Below, piece after piece: positions 11,381 through 20,701 of a stretch of DNA of 64,000 nucleotides. The translations under genes were made by a program, and so were the position numbers. Location: contig NZ_BAEO01000055.1 in assembly GCF_000314995.1 (NCBI RefSeq), positions 124,001-188,000 on the forward strand. The letters are read 5' to 3'. The stretch comes from Paraglaciecola arctica BSs20135 (lineage in GTDB: Bacteria; Pseudomonadota; Gammaproteobacteria; Enterobacterales; Alteromonadaceae). A model generated the notes under the pieces. The model ran no database searches and was not told where the DNA came from. It saw nothing but the letters and a program-made list of their open reading frames with translations. How positions within the stretch are numbered: the stretch's first letter is position 1; each line of letters starts with the position of its first letter.

Positions 11381-11700
11381 TATTTCCCTTGCTAGCAAAA
11401 GCCGATACTTTACAGAAAAATCCAAATAGACAAAAGCATCCTCTTTGCACCAACACTGATCCATTGAACATTTGTGGTGCATTTGCTGTGCTGAAATATT
11501 AAGAATCCTCTCATTTTAAAATTATTTATATTGTGAAATAACTAATAAAAACAAGCAGATAAGTGTTTTTTTAATGGTGCTATTTGGTTTGTTACATTTA
11601 GGCATTAGTTTTGCGTTATGCAGTGAATAAAATAAAAATAATATGATAGAAAACTTAGTTCAATTACTGAAAATATTATAATTACAATCGGAGTACACAC

Positions 11701-12384
11701 ATGAAAACTTTAAAAATTACTACTATCGCCACCTCTGTTTTAGCTGCATCTAGTTTTAGTCAAGTCGCTTTAGCCGACGTTGAGTCTAATTTTGGCGCGA
11801 CAAGTAACTACTTGTGGCGTGGTGTAAGCCAAAGTGGTAACGCACCTTCATTATCTGGTGGTATAGACTACTCTGACGAGAGCGGTTTTTATGCGGGCTC
11901 TTGGGTAGGTACTATCGATTGGACTGATGAAACCTCTGATGATAAAGGTGCTGAGGTTGATTTCTATGCAGGATTCGGTGGGGAAGCTGGTGATTTTGGT
12001 TATGATGTTGGTTATATCTACTATTATTATCCTGCAACTGGTTACGAGGACAGTAATTTTGGTGAAATTTACTTAAACGGTAGTTTCGGAGACTTAGGTT
12101 TCGGCGTAGCTTACACTATTAATAGTGATGCAGACGATGATGTACCTTTTGGTACAGGCGATTTGTATTATAACGTGAGTTACGGTTTTGATTTAAGCAA
12201 TGATTATACTTTAGGCCTTACCTATGGCTACTATGATTTTGATACACCTAGCATTGATGTCGATTATGGTCACTTCCAAGTTGATTTAGGAAAAGGTGAT
12301 TTTACCTTAACTATCTCAAAAGCAGATAAAGAGTCAGGAAGCGACGACACTAACTTTGCAGTTAGTTGGGGCACTACTTTTTAG
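11701..12384 (+). CDS. TorF-family putative outer-membrane porin
   Basis: This 227-residue protein has a signal peptide (residues 1-25, cut after VALA) and the opening NFGATSNYLWRGVSQSGN that defines the TorF/Gcw_chp family. The mature part is rich in Gly, Asp, Tyr and alternating aromatic strands (DFGYDVGYIYYYYPATGY, DLYYNVSYGF), as in a small outer-membrane beta-barrel. A clear ribosome site (CGGAG) precedes the ATG. A terminator follows. Substrate unknown. Together with the next small gene it separates rpe from dam, which are neighbours in E. coli. Confidence 0.87.
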   Translation: MKTLKITTIATSVLAASSFSQVALADVESNFGATSNYLWRGVSQSGNAPSLSGGIDYSDESGFYAGSWVGTIDWTDETSDDKGAEVDFYAGFGGEAGDFGYDVGYIYYYYPATGYEDSNFGEIYLNGSFGDLGFGVAYTINSDADDDVPFGTGDLYYNVSYGFDLSNDYTLGLTYGYYDFDTPSIDVDYGHFQVDLGKGDFTLTISKADKESGSDDTNFAVSWGTTF

Positions 12385-12412
12385 TAGAGTTTACATTATG
12401 AGTTAATGTTAG

Positions 12413-12438
12413 AAGGAGCGCTTAGGCGCTCTTTTTGT
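12413..12438 (+). terminator. Rho-independent terminator after the TorF-type porin gene
   Basis: GAGCGC and GCGCTC form a GC-rich 6-bp stem with loop TTAG, extended by A/T pairs and followed by TTTTTG. It lies 30 bp after the porin stop codon on the same strand. Confidence 0.9.
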
Positions 12439-12550
12439 TTTTAAATCGTGGAATTTATCGATGAATGCCCTAACAATTCAGTTAAAGCGCAGTTGTTGAT
12501 ATTTCCATCGCAGGTATAATGTCACAAAATATTTCAATGCGGATAACACT

Positions 12551-12853
12551 ATGAATAGGAAGTCAAAATCGTTATGTACCCTAACAGGGGTGACCTTAAC
12601 CGGTTTAGCGGTCGTTGCTATATTAAATGTTTCTATGATTAGGTTAGATGAAAGAAATGTGTTTTGTGGAGATTTAGATAATGTTGTTCTAGATCACGAT
12701 TTTCCTGTAAGCCATCCAGTAAACAGATGCGCTGCCGAGCAGTCACAAGGTGTAAGTTGGTCTGAATGGTTCACTGGGCGTTCAAGCTCATACCAGTTCC
12801 ACTTTATTGATTTACTTGAGCTACTATCACGCTCACAAAATAACAAAGCATAA
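12551..12853 (+). CDS. Small hypothetical membrane-anchored protein
   Basis: This 100-residue product is unrecognised. Residues ~8-30 form one hydrophobic helix (signal anchor or signal peptide). The remainder contains two Cys (in NVFCGDLDN and NRCAAEQ) that could pair outside the cytoplasm, and a C-terminal DLLELLSRSQ. It starts at an ATG without a strong ribosome site and stands alone behind the porin terminator, convergent with dam. It has a plausible coding composition, but it may be lineage-specific. Confidence 0.55.
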   Translation: MNRKSKSLCTLTGVTLTGLAVVAILNVSMIRLDERNVFCGDLDNVVLDHDFPVSHPVNRCAAEQSQGVSWSEWFTGRSSSYQFHFIDLLELLSRSQNNKA

Positions 12854-12898
12854 AATCCAAAACCTAAAATGAATTAGCTATCCAGAGTTCACATCAGG

Positions 12899-13744
12899 TT
12901 AGTTAGCCTGATAAAGAGCTAATAGTTCAGCCACTTTTAATCTAGTGCTACCATTTTGACTGATAAAACGACTGACTTGAAGTTTTGTCATTTCAGCGCC
13001 TTGATAAATATCTCTAGTAAATTCAGTATCGTGATTACTCACTAACACCGGAATATCCCGAGTGTGACCTGTACGGCGTGCCAATGACGCTAGTTTGAGC
13101 TGGTTATCCAAGGTAAACCCACCGGCAGCATAACTATTGAACATAGCTGTCTTGCTAATGGGCGCGTAAGGCGGATCACAATATATTACTGAGCCTTTTC
13201 GCGCTCTGGCGAACACCTTTTCAAAAGAGTCACAAGTAAAAGTCGCCAATTGAGACTTTTGTGCAAAGTACAGCAATTCTTTTTCTGGGAAGTAGGGGGC
13301 TTTGTATCTGCCAAAAGGCACATTAAATTTACCACTATTATTATAGCGGCATAAGCCGTTGTAGCCGTGTCTGTTTAAATATAGGAAATACACAGCGCGT
13401 TCATAGATATCTTCGCTGTCATTAAACTTTTGTCTCATCACGTAATAACGTTGTTCATCGTTGTAGGCTGGAGTGAACAACTTAGCACTATCTGTTATGT
13501 AATCAGTCGATTGGTGTTTTACGATATTGTATAAATTAATTAGATCGGGATTAATATCGTTGAGCAAATATTTAGAATAATTCGTATTGAGAAATACCGA
13601 ACCTGCGCCAACAAAAGGCTCAATAAGTTTTTTAGCCTCTGGAAGTTTAGCGTTTATATCTTCGATAAGGCTGTATTTGCCTCCGGCCCATTTCAAAAAG
13701 GCTCTGTTTTTTTTATCTTTTGTTACTGCCAATGTATCAACCAA
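12899..13744 (-). CDS. dam: DNA adenine methylase Dam
   Basis: Dam methylates adenine N6 in GATC, serving mismatch repair, replication timing and gene regulation. The 281 residues include FLKWAGGKYSL (AdoMet motif), FVGAGSVFLN, and the catalytic DPPY in IYCDPPYAPIS. No ATG is available. The reading begins at a TTG (13744), with a second TTG at 13732, and an in-frame stop lies 18-20 bases upstream, so a non-ATG start seems real. It is 61 bp downstream of damX, as in the enterobacterial aroK-aroB-damX-dam cluster. Confidence 0.95.
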   Translation of the reverse strand: MVDTLAVTKDKKNRAFLKWAGGKYSLIEDINAKLPEAKKLIEPFVGAGSVFLNTNYSKYLLNDINPDLINLYNIVKHQSTDYITDSAKLFTPAYNDEQRYYVMRQKFNDSEDIYERAVYFLYLNRHGYNGLCRYNNSGKFNVPFGRYKAPYFPEKELLYFAQKSQLATFTCDSFEKVFARARKGSVIYCDPPYAPISKTAMFNSYAAGGFTLDNQLKLASLARRTGHTRDIPVLVSNHDTEFTRDIYQGAEMTKLQVSRFISQNGSTRLKVAELLALYQAN

Positions 13745-13805
13745 GTCAGAGCCGCTAATTTATCAGGCCGAATTGTAACGGCACTGGGCAAAAACAACAA
13801 ATAGC

Positions 13806-15287
13806 TTAAGGCCTAGAGAGCGTTATTTCTTTCCTAACTTGTGCAATACTCTTAACAAAAGGGGTATTTCTTAACATAGTGTCTGCCAAATTGATTATTT
13901 CTGCTCTGGCATCTTCAATCGAGGCGAAATGTTGGTTTTTTAATAACACATACCAATCTCCACCATAACGTTGAGTTTTATATAACCACAGCTGTTGGCC
14001 AAGCTGCTCATCCCTGACGTATTCTCGTAAAATACTAAGATTTGCCATAGCTGCAATTTGAATTACAAAATTTTCTGTAGGTAATGCCAAAATTAAATCG
14101 TGTACAGGACTAAAAAGTTCATCGGTTTGGCTTTGTTTAACATTACCCAACAGTAACTCTTGCGGTTCCACCATGGGCGCTAGTTCAACATTATCTTCGA
14201 TTTTATAGTCATTAACAGTATTGTTAGCTTGAATATCTAATTCAGTCGCTTGAGTCGGCTGCTCTGGCGCTTTAGATTGTTTAGTCTGTATATCAATTGC
14301 TTCATTAATATTGTTGGATTGTAAAAGTATTCTGTTTGACTGCTCTTCAAGTTTGCCACTAGCAGTCGCCCAATCAGTGACTAATGCATCTTTAGAGCTG
14401 ATTTCTTCAACCATAGTAGGTATCTTTGTTGGTAACGCTAGCACTTCAACAGCTTGTGGTTCTGTTGGGCTAGTTTTTTCTGGAACTGGCTCTGCTAATT
14501 CAATAGCAGCAGATGCTTTATCAGGTTGCGCCTGACTTGATAGCGGAGCTTTAAAGTAGGACATTATTGAACGGACTTGTTCAGGATATTGCCAACCTAA
14601 TATCCCAGAAAAAATAGCTAGAAAAACCAGAGTAAATAAAGCAGCTGCCCACCACTTTTTATAAATAGGTTTAGACTCGTAAGTGTGGTGATGACGATCC
14701 TCTAGGCGTTGCGCAAACTTTTTACGTTTATCTTGAATGAACGCCTCTAAATCAGAAAATTCATCAGTTTCTTCAATGTCATCATGCTCAATGGCAATTT
14801 GACTATTTAGCACTATAGGTTGTTCTTTGGATCTAGCTCCTAAGCCTAGCTTAGTAGACTCGGCCCAATCTGAGAGACCCATTAGCAATACATTGAGATG
14901 TTGTTTGTTATTAGCAAAGCGACTTTGTAATACTAAATCCCACAGCTCTTTAACTAGCTTATTTGGTAGTCTTTCTGCTTGAAAAATACTAATTAATATT
15001 GGACCACTATGATTATTCAGTGGTGCTAGTAACTGATTAAGAGGTCGATTAAAGTCTGCTTCTTGGCTTTGACTAATCAGTTGACGAAATAACTTCTCTC
15101 GGTAAATAACTAAAGGGGTTAATTCATTTGCAGTGAGCAAAGCCAAATCAGCTTGTTCATTTTGATGGGCTAAAAAACTTTCAACAACTTTTGATTGTTG
15201 CTGTATCTTGTCGCTACAAACAAACACAAGTTGTGAAGAATAACTAATTAGATAGTCTAAGCGGTTGTTCAGTTCTGACGCTGCCAT
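13806..15287 (-). CDS. damX: DamX-like SPOR domain cell-division protein
   Basis: DamX-type proteins sit in the inner membrane and bind denuded septal peptidoglycan through a C-terminal SPOR domain. This 493-residue protein has an N-terminal cytoplasmic part resembling a degenerate ExeA/AAA-like domain (~1-170), one transmembrane helix at ~212-232 (KKWWAAALFTLVFLAIFSGI), a long low-complexity periplasmic linker, and a SPOR domain at ~405-487 beginning NFVIQIAAMANLSIL. It lies between aroB and dam, as in E. coli. Confidence 0.88.
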   Translation of the reverse strand: MAASELNNRLDYLISYSSQLVFVCSDKIQQQSKVVESFLAHQNEQADLALLTANELTPLVIYREKLFRQLISQSQEADFNRPLNQLLAPLNNHSGPILISIFQAERLPNKLVKELWDLVLQSRFANNKQHLNVLLMGLSDWAESTKLGLGARSKEQPIVLNSQIAIEHDDIEETDEFSDLEAFIQDKRKKFAQRLEDRHHHTYESKPIYKKWWAAALFTLVFLAIFSGILGWQYPEQVRSIMSYFKAPLSSQAQPDKASAAIELAEPVPEKTSPTEPQAVEVLALPTKIPTMVEEISSKDALVTDWATASGKLEEQSNRILLQSNNINEAIDIQTKQSKAPEQPTQATELDIQANNTVNDYKIEDNVELAPMVEPQELLLGNVKQSQTDELFSPVHDLILALPTENFVIQIAAMANLSILREYVRDEQLGQQLWLYKTQRYGGDWYVLLKNQHFASIEDARAEIINLADTMLRNTPFVKSIAQVRKEITLSRP

Positions 15288-15359
15288 TTTTTATACCTAG
15301 GTTGTGATGCTTGTTATATCGATGCAAAAAACGCCGATCTAACAAGCAAAAATTTAATC

Positions 15360-16427
15360 CTAAGAAAGAATGGAGCGCAGCACCTCTTCAGAGATTTTAT
15401 TGGTGACCTCAGCTTTGCCAATACCCTTTGGAATGACAAAAAACAGTTGACCTGCTTGCACTTTTTTATCGTGACGCATATGTCGAATAAAGTCGTCATA
15501 TGTCATATCACTAGGTGCAACTGTAGGTAAATCAAATGCTTGTAGCAGAGATCCGATGCGACTGAATTCTGACGCTTCGAGCCAATTCATCTTAGTTGCT
15601 ACTGCAGAAGCAAGAACAATGCCTGCTGATACAGCTTCGCCATGTAACCAGTTGCCATAACCCTTTTCAGCTTCAATAGCATGGCCAAATGTATGGCCTA
15701 AATTGAGTATCGCTCTTAAGCCGGACTCTCTTTCATCAATAGCGACTATTTCCGCTTTGATCTCACAACATCTAGCAATCATGTATTGCAATGCCGTGAG
15801 TTCTTTTTGTTTGATGGCTTGTTGATTTTCTTCTAACCACAGGAAAAAGTCTGGATCGTAAATCACGCCGTATTTGATCACTTCAGCCATACCTGCTGCA
15901 AATTCGCGATTAGGTAGAGTGCTTAAGCTATTAGTGTCAATCAGTACGGCTTTAGGTTGGTAAAACGCGCCAATCATGTTTTTACCCAGAGGGTGATTGA
16001 CTGCAGTTTTTCCACCTACTGACGAATCCACTTGAGATAATAAGGTAGTAGGGATTTGGATAAAGGGTATGCCACGTTGATAACTGGCAGCAACAAAACC
16101 AGTTAAGTCGCCTATGACACCACCGCCTAATGCGATTAATGTAGTGTCACGAGCTGCAGACATTTCTAATAGCTTCGAAATTACCATTTCAAAACTCTGC
16201 AAGTTTTTGTGTTGCTCGCCATCAGGCACAACTATCTTACTGACTTCATAGCCTGTTAAGGCCTGGCTGACAATAGGAAAATAAAGTGGCTCAACCACAT
16301 CATTGGTCACCACTACTACTTTTTTCGTGACCAGATGTTTGGTTAAAACTTCAGGATGATCAAGCAGATTAGCCTGAATCAATATAGGGTAGCTACGCTC
16401 ACCCAACTCAACTGTTAGTGTCGCCAT
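15360..16427 (-). CDS. aroB: 3-dehydroquinate synthase AroB
   Basis: AroB converts DAHP to 3-dehydroquinate, step two of the shikimate pathway, using NAD+ and a divalent metal. Its 355 residues carry the NAD-binding DGEQHKNL and GGGVIGDLTGFVAASYQRGI, plus the metal-ligand region LNLGHTFGHAIEAEKGYGNWLHGEAV. It starts at an ATG 39 bp after the aroK stop, so the two are cotranscribed. Confidence 0.97.
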   Translation of the reverse strand: MATLTVELGERSYPILIQANLLDHPEVLTKHLVTKKVVVVTNDVVEPLYFPIVSQALTGYEVSKIVVPDGEQHKNLQSFEMVISKLLEMSAARDTTLIALGGGVIGDLTGFVAASYQRGIPFIQIPTTLLSQVDSSVGGKTAVNHPLGKNMIGAFYQPKAVLIDTNSLSTLPNREFAAGMAEVIKYGVIYDPDFFLWLEENQQAIKQKELTALQYMIARCCEIKAEIVAIDERESGLRAILNLGHTFGHAIEAEKGYGNWLHGEAVSAGIVLASAVATKMNWLEASEFSRIGSLLQAFDLPTVAPSDMTYDDFIRHMRHDKKVQAGQLFFVIPKGIGKAEVTNKISEEVLRSILS

Positions 16428-16466
16428 AAGTTGCTAACCCTATTATTGTTATATTAGAAAGAAGGC

Positions 16467-16982
16467 TTACAGACCTATTTTGCCAATGATCTGATTCGCT
16501 ACAGCACGAGCACTTTGATCATCTGTATCAACAATATAATCAGCTGCTTCTTCATATAATGGATTACGTTCTTCAGCTAGATTACGTAATACTGTTTCAG
16601 GATCATCTTTTTGCAACAAGGGGCGACGTTTATCACGCTGGGTTCTTGCGACTTGTTTATCAATGGTGGTTTGCAAATATACCACTATGCCTCGTGCTGA
16701 TAGTCTGTTTCTAACATTTTTACTGACTACCGAGCCACCGCCCGTTGCCAAAACAATGCCTTGTTTATCAGTTAAGTCGTTAATGATGTTTTCTTCACGC
16801 AGACGGAAACCCTCTTCCCCTTCAAGATCAAATATCCAGGCGATGTCTGCGCCCGAGCGTTTTTCGATCTCTTGGTCAGAGTCAAAAAATTCTAAATGAA
16901 GTTCTTCTGCTAGATGTCTGCCGATAGTGCTTTTACCAGCACCCATGGGACCTATAAGGAATATATTACGTTTTTCAGCCAT
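16467..16982 (-). CDS. aroK: Shikimate kinase AroK
   Basis: AroK phosphorylates shikimate at the 3-hydroxyl with ATP. Its 171 residues include the Walker [10 protein letters not shown] (residues 11-19), the shikimate-binding Asp in [10 protein letters not shown], and the glycine-rich ATGGGSVV. It starts at an ATG and is the first gene of aroK-aroB-damX-dam. A terminator separates it from pilQ upstream, so the cluster probably has its own promoter near 17000-17130. Confidence 0.97.
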   Translation of the reverse strand: MAEKRNIFLIGPMGAGKSTIGRHLAEELHLEFFDSDQEIEKRSGADIAWIFDLEGEEGFRLREENIINDLTDKQGIVLATGGGSVVSKNVRNRLSARGIVVYLQTTIDKQVARTQRDKRRPLLQKDDPETVLRNLAEERNPLYEEAADYIVDTDDQSARAVANQIIGKIGL

Positions 16983-17136
16983 TTTTGCTTATTTCACAAC
17001 TATGTTTAAGGGGTAGAAAGTTCGTGCGGCTACCCTTTTATGGATTAACCAGACCTCGTCGAAAATTTCGAGGCAGCGATTATCTCAGTTTTACGATGAA
17101 TTTTGCAAGCTTTGTAAAGGTTATGGGGCAGTAATA

Positions 17137-17179
17137 ATAAAAAAAACAGCCTAATCAAGGGATTAGACTGTTTTTTTTA
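17137..17179. terminator. Terminator between pilQ and aroK
   Basis: The arms AAAAAACAGCCTAATC and GATTAGACTGTTTTTT pair with one mismatch around the loop AAGG, with A/T runs on both sides. On the minus strand it follows the pilQ stop (17208) and ends the pilMNOPQ operon before aroK. The sequence could terminate in both directions. Confidence 0.92.
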
Positions 17180-17207
17180 TGGAATTAAGTGACCGCATCG
17201 CTAAATT

Positions 17208-18974
17208 TTAATTGGTTCTCAATTCATCAGTTAAAATCTTAGGTGTTACAAAGATGAGTAATTCACGTTTTTCTAATATTTCTGCTGTGTTTTTGAAAAG
17301 GTAACCGACAAAAGGTAAATCCCCTAAAAGTGGTACTTTTCGCACATCGTTTGAACTGCTTTGTTGAAAAATCCCGCCCAATACTATGGTTTCGCCATTT
17401 TCAACTAACACCTGAGTACTGATTTCTTGGGTGTCAATTGCCACAGCATCACCGGTAGACGTTGAGACAGTATCCCCACGGGTATCTTGGGTTACAACTA
17501 AATCCATGATAATTCTATTGTCTGGCGTGATATGGGGCGTGACTTTTAAACTTAATACTGCTTTTTTGAACTCAACCGAGGTGGCACCGCTTGAAGTTGC
17601 CTCAACGTAGGGAATTTCAGTACCTTGTTCAATATATGCTTCATGTTGGTTGGCAACAGTAATACGTGGGCTCGCAATAACTTCCCCTTTGTTTTCTGAC
17701 TCAAGTGCCGACAACTCTAAATCAATAATAGTACCGTCTAATAAACGTGCGATTTGTATGCCGATACTTCCTGCTGGATTGGTTACGGGAAGCGCCACAT
17801 TAAGCCTGTCTGCTATAGATGGCACCACACCGCTGGCGATAGAGTCAGCGCCCTTCAATGAACCTGATACTGCACCATTGTTTATTGTATCGCTTAGTCC
17901 CCATTGCACGCCAAGTGACTCACTGGCGTTGTCTCTTACGGTCACCATGCGGGATTCAATAAGTACTTGTTTGATAGGAATGTCCAAGGCATTAACTAAT
18001 AATTTGGCCTCATCGATTGATGTTTGTGTATCTCGAAGTAAAAGTGTGTTGGTTCTTTCATCAACCGCAACACTGCCTCTGGGGGTTAAAATACTGTTTT
18101 CAGTACCTTTAAGAATGATGGCGAGATCTTGCGCTTTAGCATAATTTATTTGTACGTTTGTGGAGACTAGAGGTGCGAGTTCAGCCACTTGTTGTTTAGA
18201 TTGTAATTGCTGAGTTTCACGAGCAGTGAGCTCTTCAGTGGGCGCAATAAGTAAGATGTTTCCTTCAAGTCTTTTATCCAAGCCTTTAATTTTTAAAATC
18301 ATATCTAAAGCTTGATCCCAAGGAACGCCAGATAAACTTATAGTTACGTTGCCTGTCACAGTATCTGTTGTAACAAGATTAAAACCGTTAACTTGGGCAA
18401 TGATTTGTAATACTTGGCGCACGGGGACGTCTTGAAAATCAAGAGAGATAGGTTCGCCTGCAAAATTAGTTTCCTTATCTTCAACAGGTGCATCTTTCAT
18501 GCGCTTTTCGATTTCAATACTTAAACTATTGGCATTTTTTTGATGGCGAAAAGTGATTCTGTCCTGTAATGAAAACTCCACTCTGGTTTGTTCTTCATCT
18601 TGGAAAGTTTCAATGGCATTAATTGGTGTTGCAAAATCCACCACATCTAGTTTGAACAATTGTTCGTCGCCCAGTTTTGTTCTGGGTAAAACTAAGCTTA
18701 AGGTTTTGCCTTTTTCACTTAACTGTAGCTGGAAGTTTTTATTGCTAAAGGTCATTAACGCTTTTGCTCCGCCACTGGGCAGGCGTGAAAACTGCAGATC
18801 TAGCAATTCAGAGCGAAAAACGTTGTCTACCTGAGGTGCTGGGTCTACCAATACAACTGCTTCTTCTTGGCTTAATGATTCAAATGCAAACAGGCTAAGA
18901 GCTATCGCAAGTAACCAATACCACGCCGAATTAGTTCGATTAAGTTTTTTGTTAAAAATAAAACGCTCAGACAT
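17208..18974 (-). CDS. pilQ: Type IV pilus secretin PilQ
   Basis: PilQ forms the outer-membrane channel through which type IV pili emerge. The ATG at 18974 (MSERFIFNKK) has GGAG upstream and overlaps the pilP end; a longer in-frame reading to 19097 is rejected. The ~588 residues comprise a signal segment at ~17-35, one AMIN domain (~45-120), an STN-like domain (LDFQDVPVRQVLQIIAQVNG, ~183), a NolW/N1 domain (NYAKAQDLAIILKG) and a C-terminal secretin domain ending VPLLGDLPFVGYLFKN. It is last in pilMNOPQ. Confidence 0.96.
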   Translation of the reverse strand: MSERFIFNKKLNRTNSAWYWLLAIALSLFAFESLSQEEAVVLVDPAPQVDNVFRSELLDLQFSRLPSGGAKALMTFSNKNFQLQLSEKGKTLSLVLPRTKLGDEQLFKLDVVDFATPINAIETFQDEEQTRVEFSLQDRITFRHQKNANSLSIEIEKRMKDAPVEDKETNFAGEPISLDFQDVPVRQVLQIIAQVNGFNLVTTDTVTGNVTISLSGVPWDQALDMILKIKGLDKRLEGNILLIAPTEELTARETQQLQSKQQVAELAPLVSTNVQINYAKAQDLAIILKGTENSILTPRGSVAVDERTNTLLLRDTQTSIDEAKLLVNALDIPIKQVLIESRMVTVRDNASESLGVQWGLSDTINNGAVSGSLKGADSIASGVVPSIADRLNVALPVTNPAGSIGIQIARLLDGTIIDLELSALESENKGEVIASPRITVANQHEAYIEQGTEIPYVEATSSGATSVEFKKAVLSLKVTPHITPDNRIIMDLVVTQDTRGDTVSTSTGDAVAIDTQEISTQVLVENGETIVLGGIFQQSSSNDVRKVPLLGDLPFVGYLFKNTAEILEKRELLIFVTPKILTDELRTN

Positions 18975-19506
18975 TATTTTCTCCTGCCTTCGAAAGCATG
19001 GTGAGTGTGGCTTGCTTTTTCTGCCAGCAGCCAGCACCATCGGGCAGCATTTCAGTAAAAGAAACTGTGCCATTTTGAATAGAATCGATTTTCCCAAAAA
19101 ACAATCCTAGGTAATCGCCAATTGTAGCTTTAAACAAACCACCGGTATTAGACTGAATAAGTGCCCATTTTTTTCCATTCGATTGAAACACACCCGTAAC
19201 AGATAATGCATCGATACCAAATTTTTCCAAAGGTTGTTTGCTGCGGTTAAAGTCTGGTTGCGCGCAATTGGGTTGCGCCGCGACTTTTACTTGCACACCA
19301 GCACCGGTATTTCTTGGTTGCTGAAATGGGCTACGTAAGGTGTCGGCAGAATAGATAAAAGTAGGTTTACTTTCAAATTCTGGATAAGGCTCAATATTAA
19401 CAGAAGTTGTTTGTTTCACTTCGGCAATAAATACCTGTAAATCGTCTACTTTAGCTTCACAACCACTTAACAGCGCAGCGACTAACACAATTTTAAGATG
19501 TTTCAT
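18967..19506 (-). CDS. pilP: Type IV pilus assembly lipoprotein PilP
   Basis: PilP links the inner-membrane PilMNO platform to PilQ. The 179 residues begin with a lipoprotein signal whose lipobox LLSGC puts the lipidated Cys at residue 16. The periplasmic part contains the family's C-terminal beta domain (LEKFGIDALSVTGVFQSNGKKWALIQ). It overlaps pilQ by 8 bp and pilO by 4 bp, indicating translational coupling. Confidence 0.95.
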   Translation of the reverse strand: MKHLKIVLVAALLSGCEAKVDDLQVFIAEVKQTTSVNIEPYPEFESKPTFIYSADTLRSPFQQPRNTGAGVQVKVAAQPNCAQPDFNRSKQPLEKFGIDALSVTGVFQSNGKKWALIQSNTGGLFKATIGDYLGLFFGKIDSIQNGTVSFTEMLPDGAGCWQKKQATLTMLSKAGENNV

Positions 19507-20120
19507 TGTGCTTGCCCCTTCGATTTTGCATCTTGTTCATTTGATGTTCTATAGGTTTTGGCCTGTACCTTGAGCTTAAGTGTATTGCCTTCCTGGGTGA
19601 CTTCAAAATCATGCACAGTAACAATGCGCGGCAATCCGGCGATTTCTGAGGCAAATTGACCAAAGTTGTGGTATCCGCCAAACACTTCCATTTCAATAGG
19701 TAACTCTGAATAAAATTCTTTTGGAATTTCTCTTTGCCAATTTAACAATCTAAAAGTGAGTCCTGCTGATGTGCCTACTAATGTGATGTCATCTAATAAC
19801 CCAGGTGTTTCATTACTGGTAGGTAGCGATTTCAACATCGAAGAAAAATCACTTTGTAAACGTTCCAATTGTTCTTCGTAGGCTTCTAGGTTAACGGCAA
19901 TACGATATTTACCTTGGTATACCTGTTTTAATTTTAACTCTTTATCTTGTGCTACTTCGAGTATCGGCAACTTATCTTTCACTAAAAAATAATACCCACC
20001 TACTAAACTTATTATCACTACAAACATCGCGACTAAAGATTTTACTTCAAAGGGCCAAGTCGCGACTTGTTCGAAATCTAAGTCATTAATTTCTTTTAGC
20101 TTATTAACATCAAATTTCAT
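19503..20120 (-). CDS. pilO: Type IV pilus inner-membrane protein PilO
   Basis: PilO pairs with PilN in the inner-membrane alignment subcomplex. The 205 residues contain a short cytoplasmic part, a transmembrane helix at ~27-47 (VKSLVAMFVVIISLVGGYYFLV), a coiled coil, and a periplasmic ferredoxin-like domain (FYSELPIEMEVFGGYHNFGQFASEIAGLPRIV). It overlaps both pilP and pilN by 4 bp (ATGA). Confidence 0.95.
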   Translation of the reverse strand: MKFDVNKLKEINDLDFEQVATWPFEVKSLVAMFVVIISLVGGYYFLVKDKLPILEVAQDKELKLKQVYQGKYRIAVNLEAYEEQLERLQSDFSSMLKSLPTSNETPGLLDDITLVGTSAGLTFRLLNWQREIPKEFYSELPIEMEVFGGYHNFGQFASEIAGLPRIVTVHDFEVTQEGNTLKLKVQAKTYRTSNEQDAKSKGQAQ

Positions 20121-20701
20121 TTGCTTGACTCCTCTTTAATAACTGAGAAATCCGGTGCAACGCTAGGATTAATAGTAAAAGTGAGTTTAAAATCACTGAC
20201 TGCTTCTAAAGCAGAGGTATCAGCCTTGATTGAAGATAATTCGCCGCTACTAAAAACAGTTGATTCTTGTAACTGACGCATAAAATCGGCCAATCTATTG
20301 TTTGATTCGCTGACCCCCAAAATTTCAATTAGATTGCCCTGACGAGAAAAACTGCGAAAAGATAAGCCATGGGGCACCAATCGAACCAATTCATCCAAAA
20401 CTATTGGTACGGCGTTTCTGCTTGACTCAAGTTGTTCAATTAACGCCATTCTCTGTTCGATAGCTTCCTTGTCTTTTTTGATATTCTTAATTTTCTCAAT
20501 TTGCTGATCCAACAAAGCTGTTTGTTGTTCGATAAAATTATTCCGATAATTTTGGTTAGATGTCACTTTATCCAACACATTGCCGGCAACATACATTAAG
20601 GCAATGGCACTTAATCCAAGCACTGCAAGTAATGTCAGGTAATTCTTTTTATGCTCAGCTCTGCGACTTTCGCGCCAAGGCAATAAATTTATATGTGCCA
20701 T
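20117..20701 (-). CDS. pilN: Type IV pilus inner-membrane protein PilN
   Basis: The 194 residues start AHINLLPWRE, the conserved cytoplasmic peptide that docks into PilM. A transmembrane helix follows at ~22-42, then a coiled coil, then a periplasmic domain like that of PilO. It overlaps pilM by 13 bp and pilO by 4 bp. Confidence 0.95.
   Translation of the reverse strand: MAHINLLPWRESRRAEHKKNYLTLLAVLGLSAIALMYVAGNVLDKVTSNQNYRNNFIEQQTALLDQQIEKIKNIKKDKEAIEQRMALIEQLESSRNAVPIVLDELVRLVPHGLSFRSFSRQGNLIEILGVSESNNRLADFMRQLQESTVFSSGELSSIKADTSALEAVSDFKLTFTINPSVAPDFSVIKEESSK

Noticed and set aside
11381-11482. N-terminal extension of rpe
   Set aside because: Family alignment from memory begins at [15 protein letters not shown] lies right before that ATG.
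18975-19097. N-terminal extension of pilQ inside pilP
   Set aside because: It would remove the signal peptide from the N-terminus; the ATG at 18974 has GGAG upstream.
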